From Epiperipatus broadwayi (lineage: Eukaryota; Onychophora; Udeonychophora; Euonychophora; Peripatidae): a stretch of 64,000 nucleotides of DNA. Both the position numbers and the translations under genes were made by a program. The first letter of the stretch is position 1. Every line of letters begins with the position of its first letter. The stretch covers positions 16,802,935-16,866,934 of the forward strand of contig JAQFVV010012402.1 of assembly GCA_028023455.1 (NCBI GenBank), written 5' to 3'. The notes beneath the pieces are model-generated. The model saw nothing but the letters and a program-made list of their open reading frames with translations. It searched no databases and was not told where the DNA came from. Below are positions 11,083 to 24,450 of the stretch, in pieces.

Positions 11083-13004
11083 GAAGTGGTAAGGCAAGAG
11101 GTTTAGATGGATGTGCAGCAGAGATGTTAATGAATTCAGGGTGTAGGGCAAAAGTAAAGTTATTATCATGTTTTAATAAGATGGCACAGAAGAGAGTTTT
11201 TCCAGGTAGATGGAGTAATACGAGAGTAAGATTATTATTTTGAAAAGGTTAAGATCATAAAAAGTTAAATAATTATAGACCGATAGTGGTAACATCAGTT
11301 TTACAAAAAGTTTTTTCACATATGGTGGTGGGAAGAGTTGCAAAATGGATGGAAGAAAATAATATAGTGGGGTAAATGCAAGGAGGTTTTAGGTTAGAGA
11401 GGCATATAGGAGATATTACACAACTTATGGATATGAGTAGGAAGTCAAGTAGACAGTTATGTATGAGTTTTATAGATAAAGAGAAGGTATATGATAGAGT
11501 GAATAGAAATAGATTATGGATAAGTTTAGCAAATCTGGGAATGGATGAAGCTTTAGTGAATGTTATTAAGAAATTATATGAAAATAATTAAAATAATTAC
11601 TATACATATCAATTAGGGGATATAGAATCAGTTAAAGTTAAAAATGGGATGGGACTAAGGCAAGGATGCCCTATGTGATCTATTTTGTTTTTGTTGTATT
11701 TGAATGAAATGTAGAGAGAAATAGAAAGGCTAGGAAGAGGGATAGAGATACCATTAATAGGTGGCAAGGGAGTATATACATTGTCGGGTCTTTTTTTGTG
11801 GATGTCTTTTTGTGTTCAGAAAAAAGAGAAAGATATGGAAGTTATGCTGAGGACATGTGCAAGAGTGGGTAAAGATATGGGGATTAAATTTAGTGAAGAA
11901 AAATCAAATATAATGATGGTGAATACTGGAGAAAGAGAAGACAAAGATTTCTTATTGGAGGGATATAAAGTTAAGTGTGGTGAATAGATGTACTTATTTG
12001 GAAATTATCTTGAGTAACCAGAAAAATTGCTTGGATGAATGGGAGAAAAAAATGATAAATGAAGCAAAGAAAAGAAAGGGATTGATAAAGAAATTCACAG
12101 TGTTTTCATATAATAAATATGATGTAGCTAGAATTGTATGGAAGGGAGTGGCCGTAGTAGGGTTAACATACAGCAACGATGCATTATGTGTTAGTAAAGG
12201 GATATTAGATTACTTAGAAAAAGTACAAAGGGAAGTAGGAAGACATGTATTAGATGCAGAGGTGTGGACAGTAAAGGAGGCAATCCAAGGAGAAATGGGA
12301 TGGTCAAGTATGAAGGATGCAAAAATCAAATTGAAAATTTTCAGTAGATTGCAGTTTATGGATAATAAAAGAATAGCCAAAATAGTATTTAATTGGGTTA
12401 CAAGTAAAGGGCAGACAACAAGATGGGTGAGAAAGGTAATGCGGTATGCAGAAGATTTGGATAAAGAATTTCTGTCAGTATACTTGTACAAAAGGTAGGA
12501 TGATTGTGTTAGGAGGATTGTTGAGGGTTATAGTGGTAAGGAGTGGGATAGAAGAATAGAAGCATTAATAAAGAATAGGGAGTTGGAGAGATGGAGAGTA
12601 AAATGAGTTTAAATATATACAGAAGTAAACGGAACATTGGGTGTGAGTTAATTTATGATAATAGTAAGGAAAGTAGTTTATTGTTTAAGGCTCAAATGGG
12701 ATCTTTAACAACAAGGGGATATACATGTAAATGGAAAAATATGGGTGATTTAGTCTGCAAGTTGTGTAAGGGAGCCATAGAAAATATTAGTCATCTGTTA
12801 CTTCAATGTAAATGCTTGGAACCAGAAAAGGTACAAATAATGAAGTTATGAAGATTAAATATGAACTAAGAGATTATAAAGAAAGTGAGTTATTGGTTTT
12901 TATGCTAGGTTTGGGAAAAGATAAGGGGGATTTAAATATGAAGGTCATGGAGTTGACAAAAATTATGTTGTGGAAATGGGATGGAGCAGATTATGGGAAA
13001 ACTT
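11083..13004 (+). pseudogene. LINE reverse transcriptase and C-terminus, copy 4
   Basis: Retains GKARGLDGCAAEM, NNYRPIVVTSVL, MQGGFR, MSFIDKEKVYDRVNR (motif A), LRQGCPM (motif B, followed by a TGA stop), the EEKSNIMMVNTGER block, NKYDVARIVWKGVA and the C-terminal CKLC...HLLLQC knuckle. Motif C is damaged in a different way from copy 1: the equivalent of FADD reads FVD, having lost a codon. Further breaks include stops near 11371, 11590, 11985 and 12496 and a frameshift near 12850. Comparing copies 1 and 4 shows which lesions are private to each. Confidence 0.82.
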
Positions 13005-13119
13005 AGGGTAGAGAATGGAAAGGGAAGGTAAAGTGGCTAACAGATTTCTCTGGGCATAGTTGCTGAGAGATTCATGACTCTGTATAAGGAGAAGTCACAG
13101 TGCATCACATCATATCACA
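11083..13119 (+). mobile_element. LINE copy 4, truncated within the RT domain
   Basis: Starts at a point equal to about 7447 in copy 1 (the SGKARGLD motif) and extends to the 3' end with a tail like GCATCACATCATATCACATG. It follows copy 3 with no intervening host sequence; the junction ACATGAAGTGG may reflect microhomology. See the pseudogene entry for its coding content. Confidence 0.88.
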
Positions 13120-13575
13120 TGATAATAGCAAGGAGAATAGTTTACTGTTTAAGGCTGAACAGGATCATTAGCAGCAAGGAAATATGCACATAAATGGAAA
13201 AGTATAGGTGATTTAGTCTGCAAGTTATGTAAGGAAAGCATAGAAAATATTAGTCATCTGTTAATTGAATGTAAATGCCTACAAGTAGAAAGAGTGCAAA
13301 TTATGAAGTGGTGAGAGAATAAATATAAACAAAATGATTATACAGAATGTATGTTCTTGGTTTTTATGCTGGGTTTGGGAAAAGGGGGACTTAGATATAA
13401 ATACCATAGAATTGGCAAAGATTATGTTGTGGGAATGTTATGGAAGCAGAGTAGAGAAGAATATGGGAAAAGTAAGGTAAGATGGCTAACAGGTTTCTCT
13501 GGGCATATTGGCTGAGAGATTCCTGATTCTGATAAAGAAGAAACTACAGTTCATCATATCGCATCACGTCACTAG
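13120..13575 (+). mobile_element. LINE copy 5, short 3' fragment
   Basis: Last copy in the array. It starts at a point equal to about 9037 in copy 1 (GATAATAGCAAGGA) and runs to the 3' end, with a diverged tail of TCATCATATCGCATCACGTC. It is the most decayed copy. The C-terminal knuckle (CKLC...HLLIEC) is still readable near 13215-13270. Confidence 0.8.
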
Positions 13576-16500
13576 TGGCTGAATTCTAACACTTTTGGTG
13601 TTTGAACTTTTCATATAATCTTGAGCAATAAATCATCAGTTTTATTTTTAATTTAATTCATTATTTCAATAATAAAAATGTTGTGTACATATTCTGTGAG
13701 AGGAGGATTTGAAAATGCTAAAGCAAAAACAAATTTTTTTTAAAATTTCAATTACACTCAGTAGTTAAATTTTCTTCAGTTACACCTCTAAGCAGAAAAT
13801 ATTACTACACTCCCTTCCCATACCCAAAGTAGAGTAAATTATTAATTAGTAATAATAAATATGTGAATGTTATTTATAGCAAAATATTATATAAAATTAT
13901 AGTATGCATGTTTTTCTTTTTTCTGGCAACCGTTTATTACATCGTTGTAGTAAATATTTCACATAAAATTAGATCCATTAAGCAGATGTTGATAAAACTG
14001 ATTTCAGTATCGTTCGTACTGATGATATAATATAAATATACAGGATTTGAACACAGACTTTCAAGCATCCTTCAACTATTCACAATACCTTATAGCACTG
14101 ATACACATGATACCCACATGCAGAAAAGATAAATCATAACCAATATATGTATTTCATGCTGAATCAGCATTCATCAGTTGGTCCGGATCATCATCTCCCA
14201 CACATACATATAATCAATGCTCAATTTATATTAAGATAGCAAATCTTCATACTTTAATGGACAGGCTGACCCTTCATGTATAGGACCTTATCCATTTAAA
14301 TACATAGAAGAGGGATGGGCAAGATGCAGGCTTAATATGTAATGTTGGTATGTATTATTATTATATGTAATATGTATTATTGATGATATAATATATATTT
14401 AAAAAGGTATTTAATTAGTATTATTTATGAAATTTCAAGCTTCTCACTTTTTTTCAGCAACCCAATGAAAGTCAGCCATGCATATATATTCAGTTCCGAT
14501 TATCACAATATGTTTGTGTAATAACGATTCCATATCAGACTTATCGTATTCTACTAAATGTTCTAAAATCACTAAGTGACAATTGTTGGGGGAAATCATA
14601 TTGTGGGCTATCTCTAAATCTGTGTTCATCTTGAAGGAAAAGATTCAGAGAAGTGGTTTTTTTATATAGTTTTTCTTCAGTAAAACAATCTTGCGAAGTC
14701 TTTAATAAAATTTTATATGAAGCAATGATTATTTATAATAAAGTAATGAACAGAAAAGTATAAGTCAATCAAATAGTAAAAATGAAAATATAAATTGTGC
14801 TCTTATACGATTTATTAAATACAGCACTGTGGACAAAAAAAAATCATTTTCATTTTTATATATGTACAGACAACGAAGACTGTTGTTGCAAGTGTGAGTT
14901 GCAAGTGTGAAGAATTTTCTAAGTTATTTTTTTAATCATTTACCACAATTAATTATAAAATTATTTGGATGCAAATATATTTAAGTAATATGTTTATCTT
15001 ATGCAGCAGATTGTGTCACTATGGTTGGGGGGGGGGTGCTTTAAAATTAATGGAAGATAAGCACTCGGAAATGCTGCTTGTTTAGTGTATAATTCACCAA
15101 CAAATTTTAGCTACTAAAACATTTTCTCAGTTCTAAATTATCCTAAATTCATAACAAAATGCATCAACACAAACAAAGCTAAAACTAAGGGCGTATCTTT
15201 AATCTGTTTTGTGAGGATCATGAAATGTGATTTCCAAAATATAACTTCTTGAATAGATTCGTAACAATATTTGCAGATATTTTTAAAAATTAAATATATA
15301 TAAAATAAGTAATTTGAAGAAGAATCTATGGTTCTTAAAATTATCTTAAAACAATTTTTCTACAAGACAATATTCTTAATTATATTGACTTGAATCTACT
15401 CCACTTGTTATTGTCAAGTATTGAAAATCCTGGTCTGTGAATTTAATGGCATTTTATGAATTTAAAAAGATTTTCAATCTTGGTTATCTTGGCCATTAGT
15501 AGTGACTTATACTTTATGAATTACAAAATTAAGGGAAATCTGTTAAAATTTCATTCAATATATAAAAAAAAATCATATTTATTAAGAGACTTACTATTAT
15601 TTATTAGCCTCTTCTTCAGATTGATGGAATGTATGCTGGGAGATACTATATAAAAAAGATAAACTCAGGAGTAATATTTAAATTAACTGAAATAATGTTT
15701 GAAATCAAAATTAATATTAACTCAAAGATTTCACTCATTTGAGATTTTCAAACTTGATAGATCACAAGCTTCAGCATGGATAAGTCACTAAGATCAGTTT
15801 CAAACTATATGTTTATCTAATATTAATTTTTTTACAATCATTTTTTATATCAACAATAATCATAAAATATTTTGAGTGAAGATTATACTACAAAAAACTT
15901 TGGTACCCACTACTGCATTGCCTAAAATATACATTCTTAATCAGTGATGAATCTGAAATTTAAAATTATCTAAAATATTTTTATATTAATAACCAAAATC
16001 TTTAAATAATACATAGCTGAAGAATATAGAAATGATATACATAAAAGACATGCTTTGTGGATTCATCCATGTAAGATTTTAATTAAAAATTCCAATGTTT
16101 TGACTTGATCACACAAGCCTTCATCTGGGAAATGAAAACTATATAATTAAAGAGGCACTGTAAATAATGTTAATAAATATAGTTGTAAAGGCGCTGAAAC
16201 AGTGTTAACAATAATTGGTAAAGTTCCACAACTAAATGTAAATTGAAAAAATAAATAAAAATTAAGGGAAATTTATGTTTTGAGATCCAGTTTTAGAAAA
16301 ATCAATATTGTAACCTGATTCCATAGCATGGATTGAGAGTGCTGATGATGATGAATGTTGCTTCACTGCATAAGCATGTTCATCCTTTTTAGTACAGATG
16401 TGGTGAATTGCTTATACCCACATAAGAAGACTTACAAATGCCACATGAAACTCCATAAACTTCTTGAGTTTCAAGAGGGATTGAATCTTTAGGCTTGGTT

Positions 16501-19197
16501 AGAAAATTTACTAATTTTTTGATAAGGAGTGTATGCTGTCTTTATGTTGTAGCATTTTAGAACATGTCTGTGGTTCCTTTTATATAAGGCATACAAACCC
16601 TAATAGTTGTTTCTTCTTTTTTTGTGTGTATGGTATTTTTAGCTTGAAATAAGGCTCAATGTATAATTTTTTTATTATAACCATTTGCTAATAATACACT
16701 ATTTATATTCTCAGTTTTTAATCACCTAAAATATCTTTGTTGTCATTTGCACACATTTCTTGGAAATTTTCTATATAACTAAATAGATAATAATGCAGCT
16801 TTTTATTAATAGTGAATTCAACTTATTCATGCTCAGTACTGGTTCTTTGACATGGATAAGTATATGATATTATTCATATTTAAATCTAGAAATGAAAGCA
16901 TCTTTATATTAGAAAAATTATCTTAATTTTCACTCACCATCAGAATTTAGCTTTCACACTATTATTCTTTTTTTTTTTTTAATAAATTATTTTATATGTT
17001 TAGGTTACTGCAAAATGTGGAACTATTGGAATTACCAATAACAGTGATGAAACTGATAGTAGTGAAAAAAACTTAAACCAAGAATAAGATGTTGAAAAAA
17101 ATGAAAAGTGAGGCCAGGGTCACCACATTGATAAGAAGAGCCTTGCACAATTTAAATTCCAGCATCTTCCCCCAATATTACATGAAATAAAATTTGTAAA
17201 GTAAAACAAAATTAATTCTATAAAACTTTATTTAACAAAAGATATAGAAAGAGTAGAATATTAAAAAATTAGAATTATTTACATTATCAACACCTTAATG
17301 CTTTTATTTACATATAAACTCTCTTGGTTTTGATGTTCACAAAATAGCTTCTAGAAAATTTTCCCATCACATGATAAATAATGATATGATTCTGAGAACT
17401 TGCTAGATTGGTCTTTAGGAAAATACTTATCAACTACCTGACTAATATAAAATTTTCAAAAATTTTTGTCTTTATAATTTTTGACCAAGGATCTGGTTCA
17501 TTAACATTAAACATTCGTGTAAAATTAAAAGTTTCTGATTTTTCACTCTCAGAATTACAACTTTATTCAATTTCTTTCTTTGATTTGCACTCCAGATAAA
17601 TTCTTTGATATTTTGCCTATGTTCTGTCTTCAAGTGGAGAAATTGGAACAACAAATATAAATTTTTCACAAATAGAATAAGAAATATACATAGAACACAA
17701 TAATTCCATAACAAGAAAATTAATTTAACATTAGTTTAATGCAAAAATTATATATGTTTATAACAGAATTAGTATACTTATTTGGATCTGAAGATTCACA
17801 TATGGGATGTTACAAATATAGATATGATGCACATATATAAGCCTCTATAAATAATTCTACTTCTAGCTATCTTTACAATCTATGTGGCTCCATTGAGCTT
17901 ACTAAAAATATAAGGTCAGGGTGATCTATAATAACCCTACAGAGCTCATCTACAGCTAGAGACTGATTCTCTGGGATATTACATCCAATAGCTCTTCTAC
18001 TGTTTTACCTCTGAAGTCTGGATGATATTGCATCTCCATCCTCCATTGTGAATAGAAAAAATGAGTCTTTTTTCTTTATTTCTACATATTAGCTTGTCTC
18101 CATTATATTTTCTGAAAATCAATATTTATAGTACCCCTGATATAACTCTTAGATTCCAATAACAGTTATTAGATCAACTTTAACCAATAATTATTTTATT
18201 AAAAATAATCAGCTTGTTCAAAACCACTTAGTTACTAAAAATTTAATTTAGAATCTCTCATGCATAATTTGTTTATGTTTTCTATTAACAAAGTTCAATA
18301 ATAAAATATTTATACTATTATTGAATTTTTTACATGATTGCTATTCCACTATTAACAATTTAATCATAATATAAAAATTCTACACTTTATTATATAATCT
18401 GACATTTTAAACTTTCATACTTACATTGTTTAAGATAAATTTTTAAAAGCTATTAGCATTAATTCACACTTTATTTTATGCTGGGTAACTCTTAAAAAAA
18501 AAATTAAACACTTGGTTTGATCTACTAAATAAAAAATATTTTAAACACTTTCCCAGTAGTGCAACCATTTAAAAAAGCTTTCAAATGACATTATATAATT
18601 GTTCCATTCAATAGATTAGCTTTGAATAGTATAATGAAATTTGAATTAGTACATATAATACACTCCACCACTTGATGGCACTGGTTTTCAGCCAATGCAC
18701 ATCAATATGCTGTTTTAGCAGCCTAACTTATGGCCAACACTATAACAGTTTACAACCTACAGAACAGTGATGTTCATATTAGCCATTGTGGGAGTATATT
18801 GCATTGCACACATATATTACAGCCCACTGATGTGCTTTGTTACATTATGCAAATGGGCACATTTCAGATCACTACCATATCATGTGAGGGTATATGAAAT
18901 TCAACTGGCCATAAGTCTTGTAATATGCATTCAAAGTAATGATCATCCACCCTACCTGACATAGTATTACATACTAATAATTGTAAGCCCATCAACGCAC
19001 TTCCTTACACAGCTTAGAATGTGAAATAAATTTCAAAAGTGTAGTGAAAAGCACAATTTCACAGACTTCACACAGGCACGTTTGCATGAGAACAACTACG
19101 AGACAAATTAAATGTCTGAGGTTGCACATTGTTTTGGTAATCAGAAGCTTGGTTTGATCACAGTACTGCATCTTTTGGATGATCCTTTGGATCATCA
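13576..19197. other. Long AT-rich stretch without recognisable genes
   Basis: About 5.6 kb with no open frame that resembles a protein and no RNA gene. It includes a G run at about 15029-15038, and a CAGATGA...AAAAC stem-loop motif on the minus strand at 16098-16127, related to the hammerhead-like motifs described elsewhere, with a weaker relative near 15749-15785. Open frames of 60-80 residues (for example 17472-17714 on the minus strand) look like chance frames. Old degraded elements are likely. Confidence 0.5.
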
Positions 19198-19275
19198 AAA
19201 ACATCAGCCCCCAACTCTTCACATTCCAGCACTATGTGCTGACATTTATAATGTAATTTTAAAATGTAAATACAC
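19198..19275. repeat. Short dispersed repeat, copy 1 (partner at 20700)
   Basis: Shares AAACATCAG, CACATTCCAGCACTA, TGCTGA, ATTTATAA and AAATGTAAAT/AACTGTAAAT with 20700-20778. Both copies are diverged. Origin unknown. Confidence 0.5.
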
Positions 19276-19626
19276 CTGCATCTCATTTTATGCAGTAGAT
19301 AGGTTCCACAGAAAACCTGCATTAAAAAAATCATCCAAAAATAGATTTAACTTACCTTAAAAAATGGGGAATAGGTTCTGTAATTTTCACAAATCACATA
19401 AAAGCAAAGCAACAAGAAAAAATTACTTTAAAATTCACATTAAAGAAATAAGGAAATAAAGTATGACTAATAAAAAAAATTAAATATTTGAAAAAAAATT
19501 ATACAAGACAGACTTTTTTCGCTTTTTTTATTAACTACAGTATTTAATTTTACATTTTTTCATACATATTTTAATCATCACTATTTGACAATATGCAATT
19601 CATTTGTGAACTGGTAAGAAATCAGA

Positions 19627-19742
19627 CTTCTCCTTAAATGGAGTCAGGAATCTCTCAGCAATTATGCCATTCTCTACCCTAAGTTTTCCCATAATCTGCT
19701 CCATCCCATTTCCACAACATAATCTTTGTCAATTCTATTGAT
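19627..19742 (-). mobile_element. Relic of the same LINE 3' end, minus strand
   Basis: The reverse complement of this segment matches the end of the LINE array: GACAAAGATTATGTTGTGG, AAATGGGATGGAGCAGA, TATGGGAAAACTTAGGGT and GAGAGATTCCTGACT. It lacks roughly 40 bp of the 3' untranslated region found in copies 1-4 and has no obvious tail. It shows the LINE family is dispersed and inserted in both orientations. Confidence 0.8.
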
Positions 19743-20607
19743 GTCACACGAGGAAGTACAGCTAGTGCCACTTTCAGTCTTGTGCTGTGATAATGGTTTT
19801 CTGTTGACAATGTAATCAGTGATTAAACTTTGAGATGATTTTACTAATTGTTTATAAAGCTGACAATATCCAGACATATAACTAATTTAGCTTTGTTCAT
19901 TGCAGCAAGCTCAGATTTCAGCATTTTCTGTCATTTTTCTTTGAATCACACATCAATGTAAAATCTATGATTAAATGATTAATACTTATCAGAAAATAAT
20001 AAATTTGTCTTTATTTGATAGATATTTTTTGTTTACTACTGAAATAAATTTTGAATGTTCACATTTTGTTTCTATATTAAAAAAATGAGATCGCAGTCAA
20101 AACAAAAAGATTATACATTATCATTAGAAAGATTATTTTCAGTTTACAAAACTTTGTTATTTATTTTAAAAATCTAAAAGAATATTTATTTCTGTTATAT
20201 CTAACAAAATATGTTTTAAAAGTTTAAAATTTTTTAATATTTATTGCGATATTTTTATACTTGTAAGTATAAATCTATTATTATTATTATTATTAACTCA
20301 TAAGTATGTTATTTACATAGAAGCTAAGATTCTAAATACAGCTTCAAGCCATATTCACGTTAGCTGCTAATATAACATATTTTGGGGGAAAAAAAGTATT
20401 TCAAATCAAAATAAGTTATTAATAATTTAAATTTCTTGATATCTAATAGATATACTGAAATATGAACTTCTTTATCACATAAAAGAAAACCCACATAAAA
20501 AGATATTAAGAAGAAACATGAATTGCATAACATCAAAATCACATTAAAAAAATCCACATAAAATGAGACCCAGGTGTATTTGATTTCAGAAAAAATTAAT
20601 TTTTATG
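19743..20607. other. AT-rich sequence, nothing recognised
   Basis: No gene or clear element. A short (TTA)n run lies at about 20278-20296. Confidence 0.5.
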
Positions 20608-20855
20608 TTTTATAAAATAATGTTGTTTTGTAAATTGTTTACAAATACTTTGCAGAATGTCAGCCTGTAATGTTTATAATAGTGTTTATAATGTTGGTTT
20701 AAACATCAGTCCCTGACCCCGCACATTCCAGCACTACATGCTGAGATTTATAAAGTAATTCAAAACTGTAAATATTACATTTTAGAAAATAATGTTGGTT
20801 CGTAAATTGTTTAAAAGTAGTTTGAAAAATGTCAGCATGTGATGAAATGTATAAA
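20608..20855. repeat. Tandem repeat of a ~175-bp unit, about 1.4 copies
   Basis: The block at 20608-20680 (AATAATGTTGTTTTGTAAAT...AATGTCAGC) recurs at 20783-20855 (AATAATGTTGGTTCGTAAAT...AATGTCAGC). The intervening 20700-20778 also matches 19198-19275. This is a partially duplicated, unidentified repeat. Confidence 0.5.
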
Positions 20856-21425
20856 AAAAAATACCGTATATATAAAAAAAAAACTAATGTATATTTAAAA
20901 GATTGTATATAAATTTATAAAATTTACCATATTTGACCGTATCATTGTCCTGTGTACTAGAACTGAAATTTGTTAAGATTTAAATATTTTGACCCTTTTT
21001 TTTTTTTAAATGTATTTTATACTAATTCTATTTGACCTGAAAATGAATTGTCACGTGCAATCAAAAATAATAATTTTCCGATATATTTGAATATATTATG
21101 GATCAATTACAAGTTTTTAGCTAGGTAACAAGCTCCATGATGGGCTAAATCCAAGAAAAAGCCAATAGATAAAATATAAAAAAATAATACGTCTTTAAAA
21201 AAATATTTAAAAAATATTGTTATTAAAAAAGAAATGTATATTCGAGACAGCGCAAGAATCAGTCCAAAAATCCAAACCATACAGACTGACACTATATATT
21301 GCACTGTAGTGAAAAAGAAATATTTATAAAGTACATTTGATGGCAAATATTTATAAAGTATGATTGATAAATGCAGTTGTCGACTATGACTTATCTAATA
21401 TATTTCAGAAATTGCTTTAATTATT
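20856..21425. other. AT-rich sequence, nothing recognised
   Basis: No gene recognised. A 79-residue minus-strand frame (21107-21346) is hydrophobic because of AT-rich composition and is not supported as a gene. Confidence 0.45.
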
Positions 21426-21426
21426 A

Positions 21427-21740
21427 TGAGAATCTAAACATTTTCATTTACAATATAAATTTTACATTAATTATCACAATGACATGACATTGGTCTGCTC
21501 GATTTAGCACAGTGGTAGAATACATAATATGTAGTATATTTCAAACAATTGCCACAAGACTAAGTAAAAAAGTAATCCTCTCCTATTTAAATAAAAAGTA
21601 TTTACAATCAGAACATGTTTTTAACAATGGAATGGTTTGGAAATCTAAATATTTTCATTTACATATAAATTTTTTAATCATCATAGCAACATGGTGCCTC
21701 ATTGACCCTTGCATGTGGCAGCTCTGATTGAGACCAATAA
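21427..21740. repeat. Weak direct repeat, about 0.1 kb, two copies
   Basis: The segment starting GAGAATCTAAACATTTTCATT at 21430 recurs as GGAAATCTAAATATTTTCATT at about 21639. A tRNA A-box-like TTAGCACAGTGGTAGAA lies at 21504-21520, but no good B box follows. This could be a very old SINE; confidence is low. Confidence 0.35.
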
Positions 21741-24329
21741 GGGGGAAAAACAACTAAAAGAATCTAGTTAAACGAGTCAGAAAAATCCAATGGAATAGCC
21801 TTTTTTCCAACTCACACACATTCTTAATTCAACAGATGGTTAATGGGCTAATCATTAAATTAGAAATCTTCAGTACATTCATGTTGCAAGTCACAATTTA
21901 AAAATTATGAAAAATAGCAGAGGTAACAAAGGTAATTGTCAAATTATTATTTGCTACAATTTTTATCCATAGATTATCTTAGCTATTGTTCTACATTACC
22001 CATTGGATAGAAGTTATAAAAGCTTTTAAGAACATTGGATGTTATCATGTCTTTCTAATATGATTAGGCATGTTAAACTTCATTGGAAGATATGCTATCT
22101 TAATATCTTTTCTAATTAATATGAGTAAAGTTTGTATATGTATGTTGTTTTTTGACTGAAGGCAAGTATACTAATTAGGTAATAGAGTATTATAATCAAT
22201 AGACAGCGTTTGATCACCATTTTGGCAATTTGCCATTCTTTTAACCAAGTTATTTTAGCATGTCAATTTTAGTATTACGTCACAAATTTTATAAGCCCTT
22301 TACGTCATTCTTAACAATAGTCTTGCAAATACTACATATACGAATGTTTTAATGCATATATTGTATATTATTTAATTTTATACTCTTGCATAAATAGATT
22401 AAAGATATATATACTCTTGCGATAAAGTAATCAACATGTTGTGAAGTTATTTCGTCCCTAAAACACTAAAAAGCTGTGACTATTTTCCGGATTTTTATAA
22501 GATCAGGCCATGGTAATAAGTATCTTAATAGTGAAGGGGAAGTTTGGGGGAACGGGGATGAAGCAAAATATAAATGAAAATGGCCGAATGATTGAATTTT
22601 TAAATATCATTTTATTACAAATTGAGTTACGTAAATTTAGATAAGTAGAAAAATTATATAAAACTATTACTGTATTTCAGATTCTCTAAAAGTGAAATAA
22701 ATAAAGAAACGTACAGAGCTATAGACATTAAACTGAAGAAAATGAATAAAATTATTCTTAGACAGCATATATATATATGCCCTTTATTTTAATTTTCTAT
22801 AAACTCGTTTATTCTACATGGCTATGCAAATAGTCTCAAATTTAGAGACATATACGTGCATAGTGACTGAAAAAAAAAATTTCGTAAAAGGTCCGCATGT
22901 GTAGAAAACTGGGCGAATTTAAATAGTAAAAATTAAATACAATCATTTGATAATTTGTGTTGTTTTAGAAAAATGTAATTCGCAATTAACTCTGTATTTA
23001 GATAATTGAAGATAAGATAGTTTAGCTATATTCTAACAGTGGTTAGATAGTAGTTGTTGCTTTTTTTTTTTCAAAAAAGTATTACAATTAAAAAAGAGAA
23101 CCTTCTTTTTTTTTTTGTAATCTGAATATGAATCACCTGCTATCTCCAGAAATCTCGAGATTTTCATTAATTGTTTGGACATTATGTCTAGTTTCATATA
23201 TTTGCTAATTTGCCCCTCGTTTGATTATTATGGAATTAAAACTTTTGATATTATTTCTATCTGTGATAGTTTTTGTTCTGGGTAATGTTACAGAAGCAAT
23301 TTCAGGTATTTATTTTTTTTACCTTTCATTTTCTTTTAAGTTGTTTTAAAAAAATAAAAATTGTATAAAAATTGAAAAAGTTATTTATTTATCTCGGTAT
23401 ATTACTTATCTGCTAATAACGTAAAATCTAATTAAAGCATAAGCAAGAGGTGTTAAATTGGCGGCCCGCAATAATTTATAATTACTTTGTACGGACTTAA
23501 TCAGATAATAATTATTTTGATTGTTTTTGATGGATGCGGTGTTTCCAACTAGTGCTTCCCCCCCCTCAGTTTGACTGTCACGTTCACATGTTCAATCCCT
23601 ATAAGCTGATCGAGACCTGTTATTTTTTGCTGTTTGATGTAGAAAATATTTTGACAAAAATTAAGTAACTAAAGTTTAACTATTAAAGAATTATTTAAAT
23701 TTATGTAATCAATATTATTTTTATTCCGAAAATATTGCTTTCAAAGTCAACAAACAAACAAACAAAAAAAAAAAAAAAAGCCGATGGATGGAAAAATTTC
23801 AAGATAATAATTTAATTATTTCGGTACATTTCCTTTTGATTATTTATTAACGATATATTTTTCTTTAATTTTATAGTTTCGCAACTGTAGCCGCATGAAT
23901 TTAATTTTTTTTTATTATCCTGATATAATCGATCATTTATTTATTTAAAGCATATGATTTACGATGATACTAGATCCAATTATTATTAAAAGGGTGGCAA
24001 TATTACCATCAATGACGATCAACAGCTATGGTTTGCACCTAGTATTTTATTTCTCTATTTGTCTTGAGCAAACAAGACATAATAATATTTGCTTAGTTTT
24101 ATTTTCTATTTGTTTACATGTGTTTCTATGAGTATTTGCTCTTCAAAGTAAAACTTTCGGCAATCGTTTAAAGAATAGAATTGGTGGGGAAAATACGCCC
24201 AGGATTTTTTTTTTTCAAAATAACTCTCATCAACCCATTATTTAGTATGGCAAAATATTTATTAATTACTATCTTCAGAATAGCAAATTACAATCATTAA
24301 AAGTAATCATATAATTTATTGTTGGGGAG
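21741..24329. other. AT-rich sequence, nothing firm
   Basis: No gene recognised. At 23444-23471 the sequence CAAGAGGTGTTAAATTGGCG followed by GCCCGCA resembles the terminal end of some hAT elements, but no partner end was found. Several A, T and C homopolymers occur (for example near 23563 and 23764). Confidence 0.45.
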
Positions 24330-24450
24330 TTCATAAGAAATTCAAGTAGCAGAGGTATCAGAATGCAAACACAGTCCATGGGCCTTGAGCTCTAGAATCC
24401 TCCTGCCTACCGTTGCATTAAACTGCACAAGCCATTTCGGCTATTGAAAA
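24330..24450 (-). mobile_element. Possible degraded tRNA-derived SINE
   Basis: On the minus strand, ATGGCTTGTGCAGTTTAATG could be an A-box region. It is followed after a GGTAGGCAGGAGG stretch by AGAGCTCAAGGCCC, which resembles a B box at about 8 of 12 positions. The segment is clearly more GC-rich than its surroundings. No intact RNA polymerase III promoter is present, so this is tentative. Confidence 0.3.

Noticed and set aside
21504-21520. tRNA A-box-like TTAGCACAGTGGTAGAA
   Set aside because: No acceptable B box at the right distance, so neither a tRNA nor a clear SINE.
23444-23471. hAT-like terminal end
   Set aside because: Only one end is seen and the match is partial, so no element was called.
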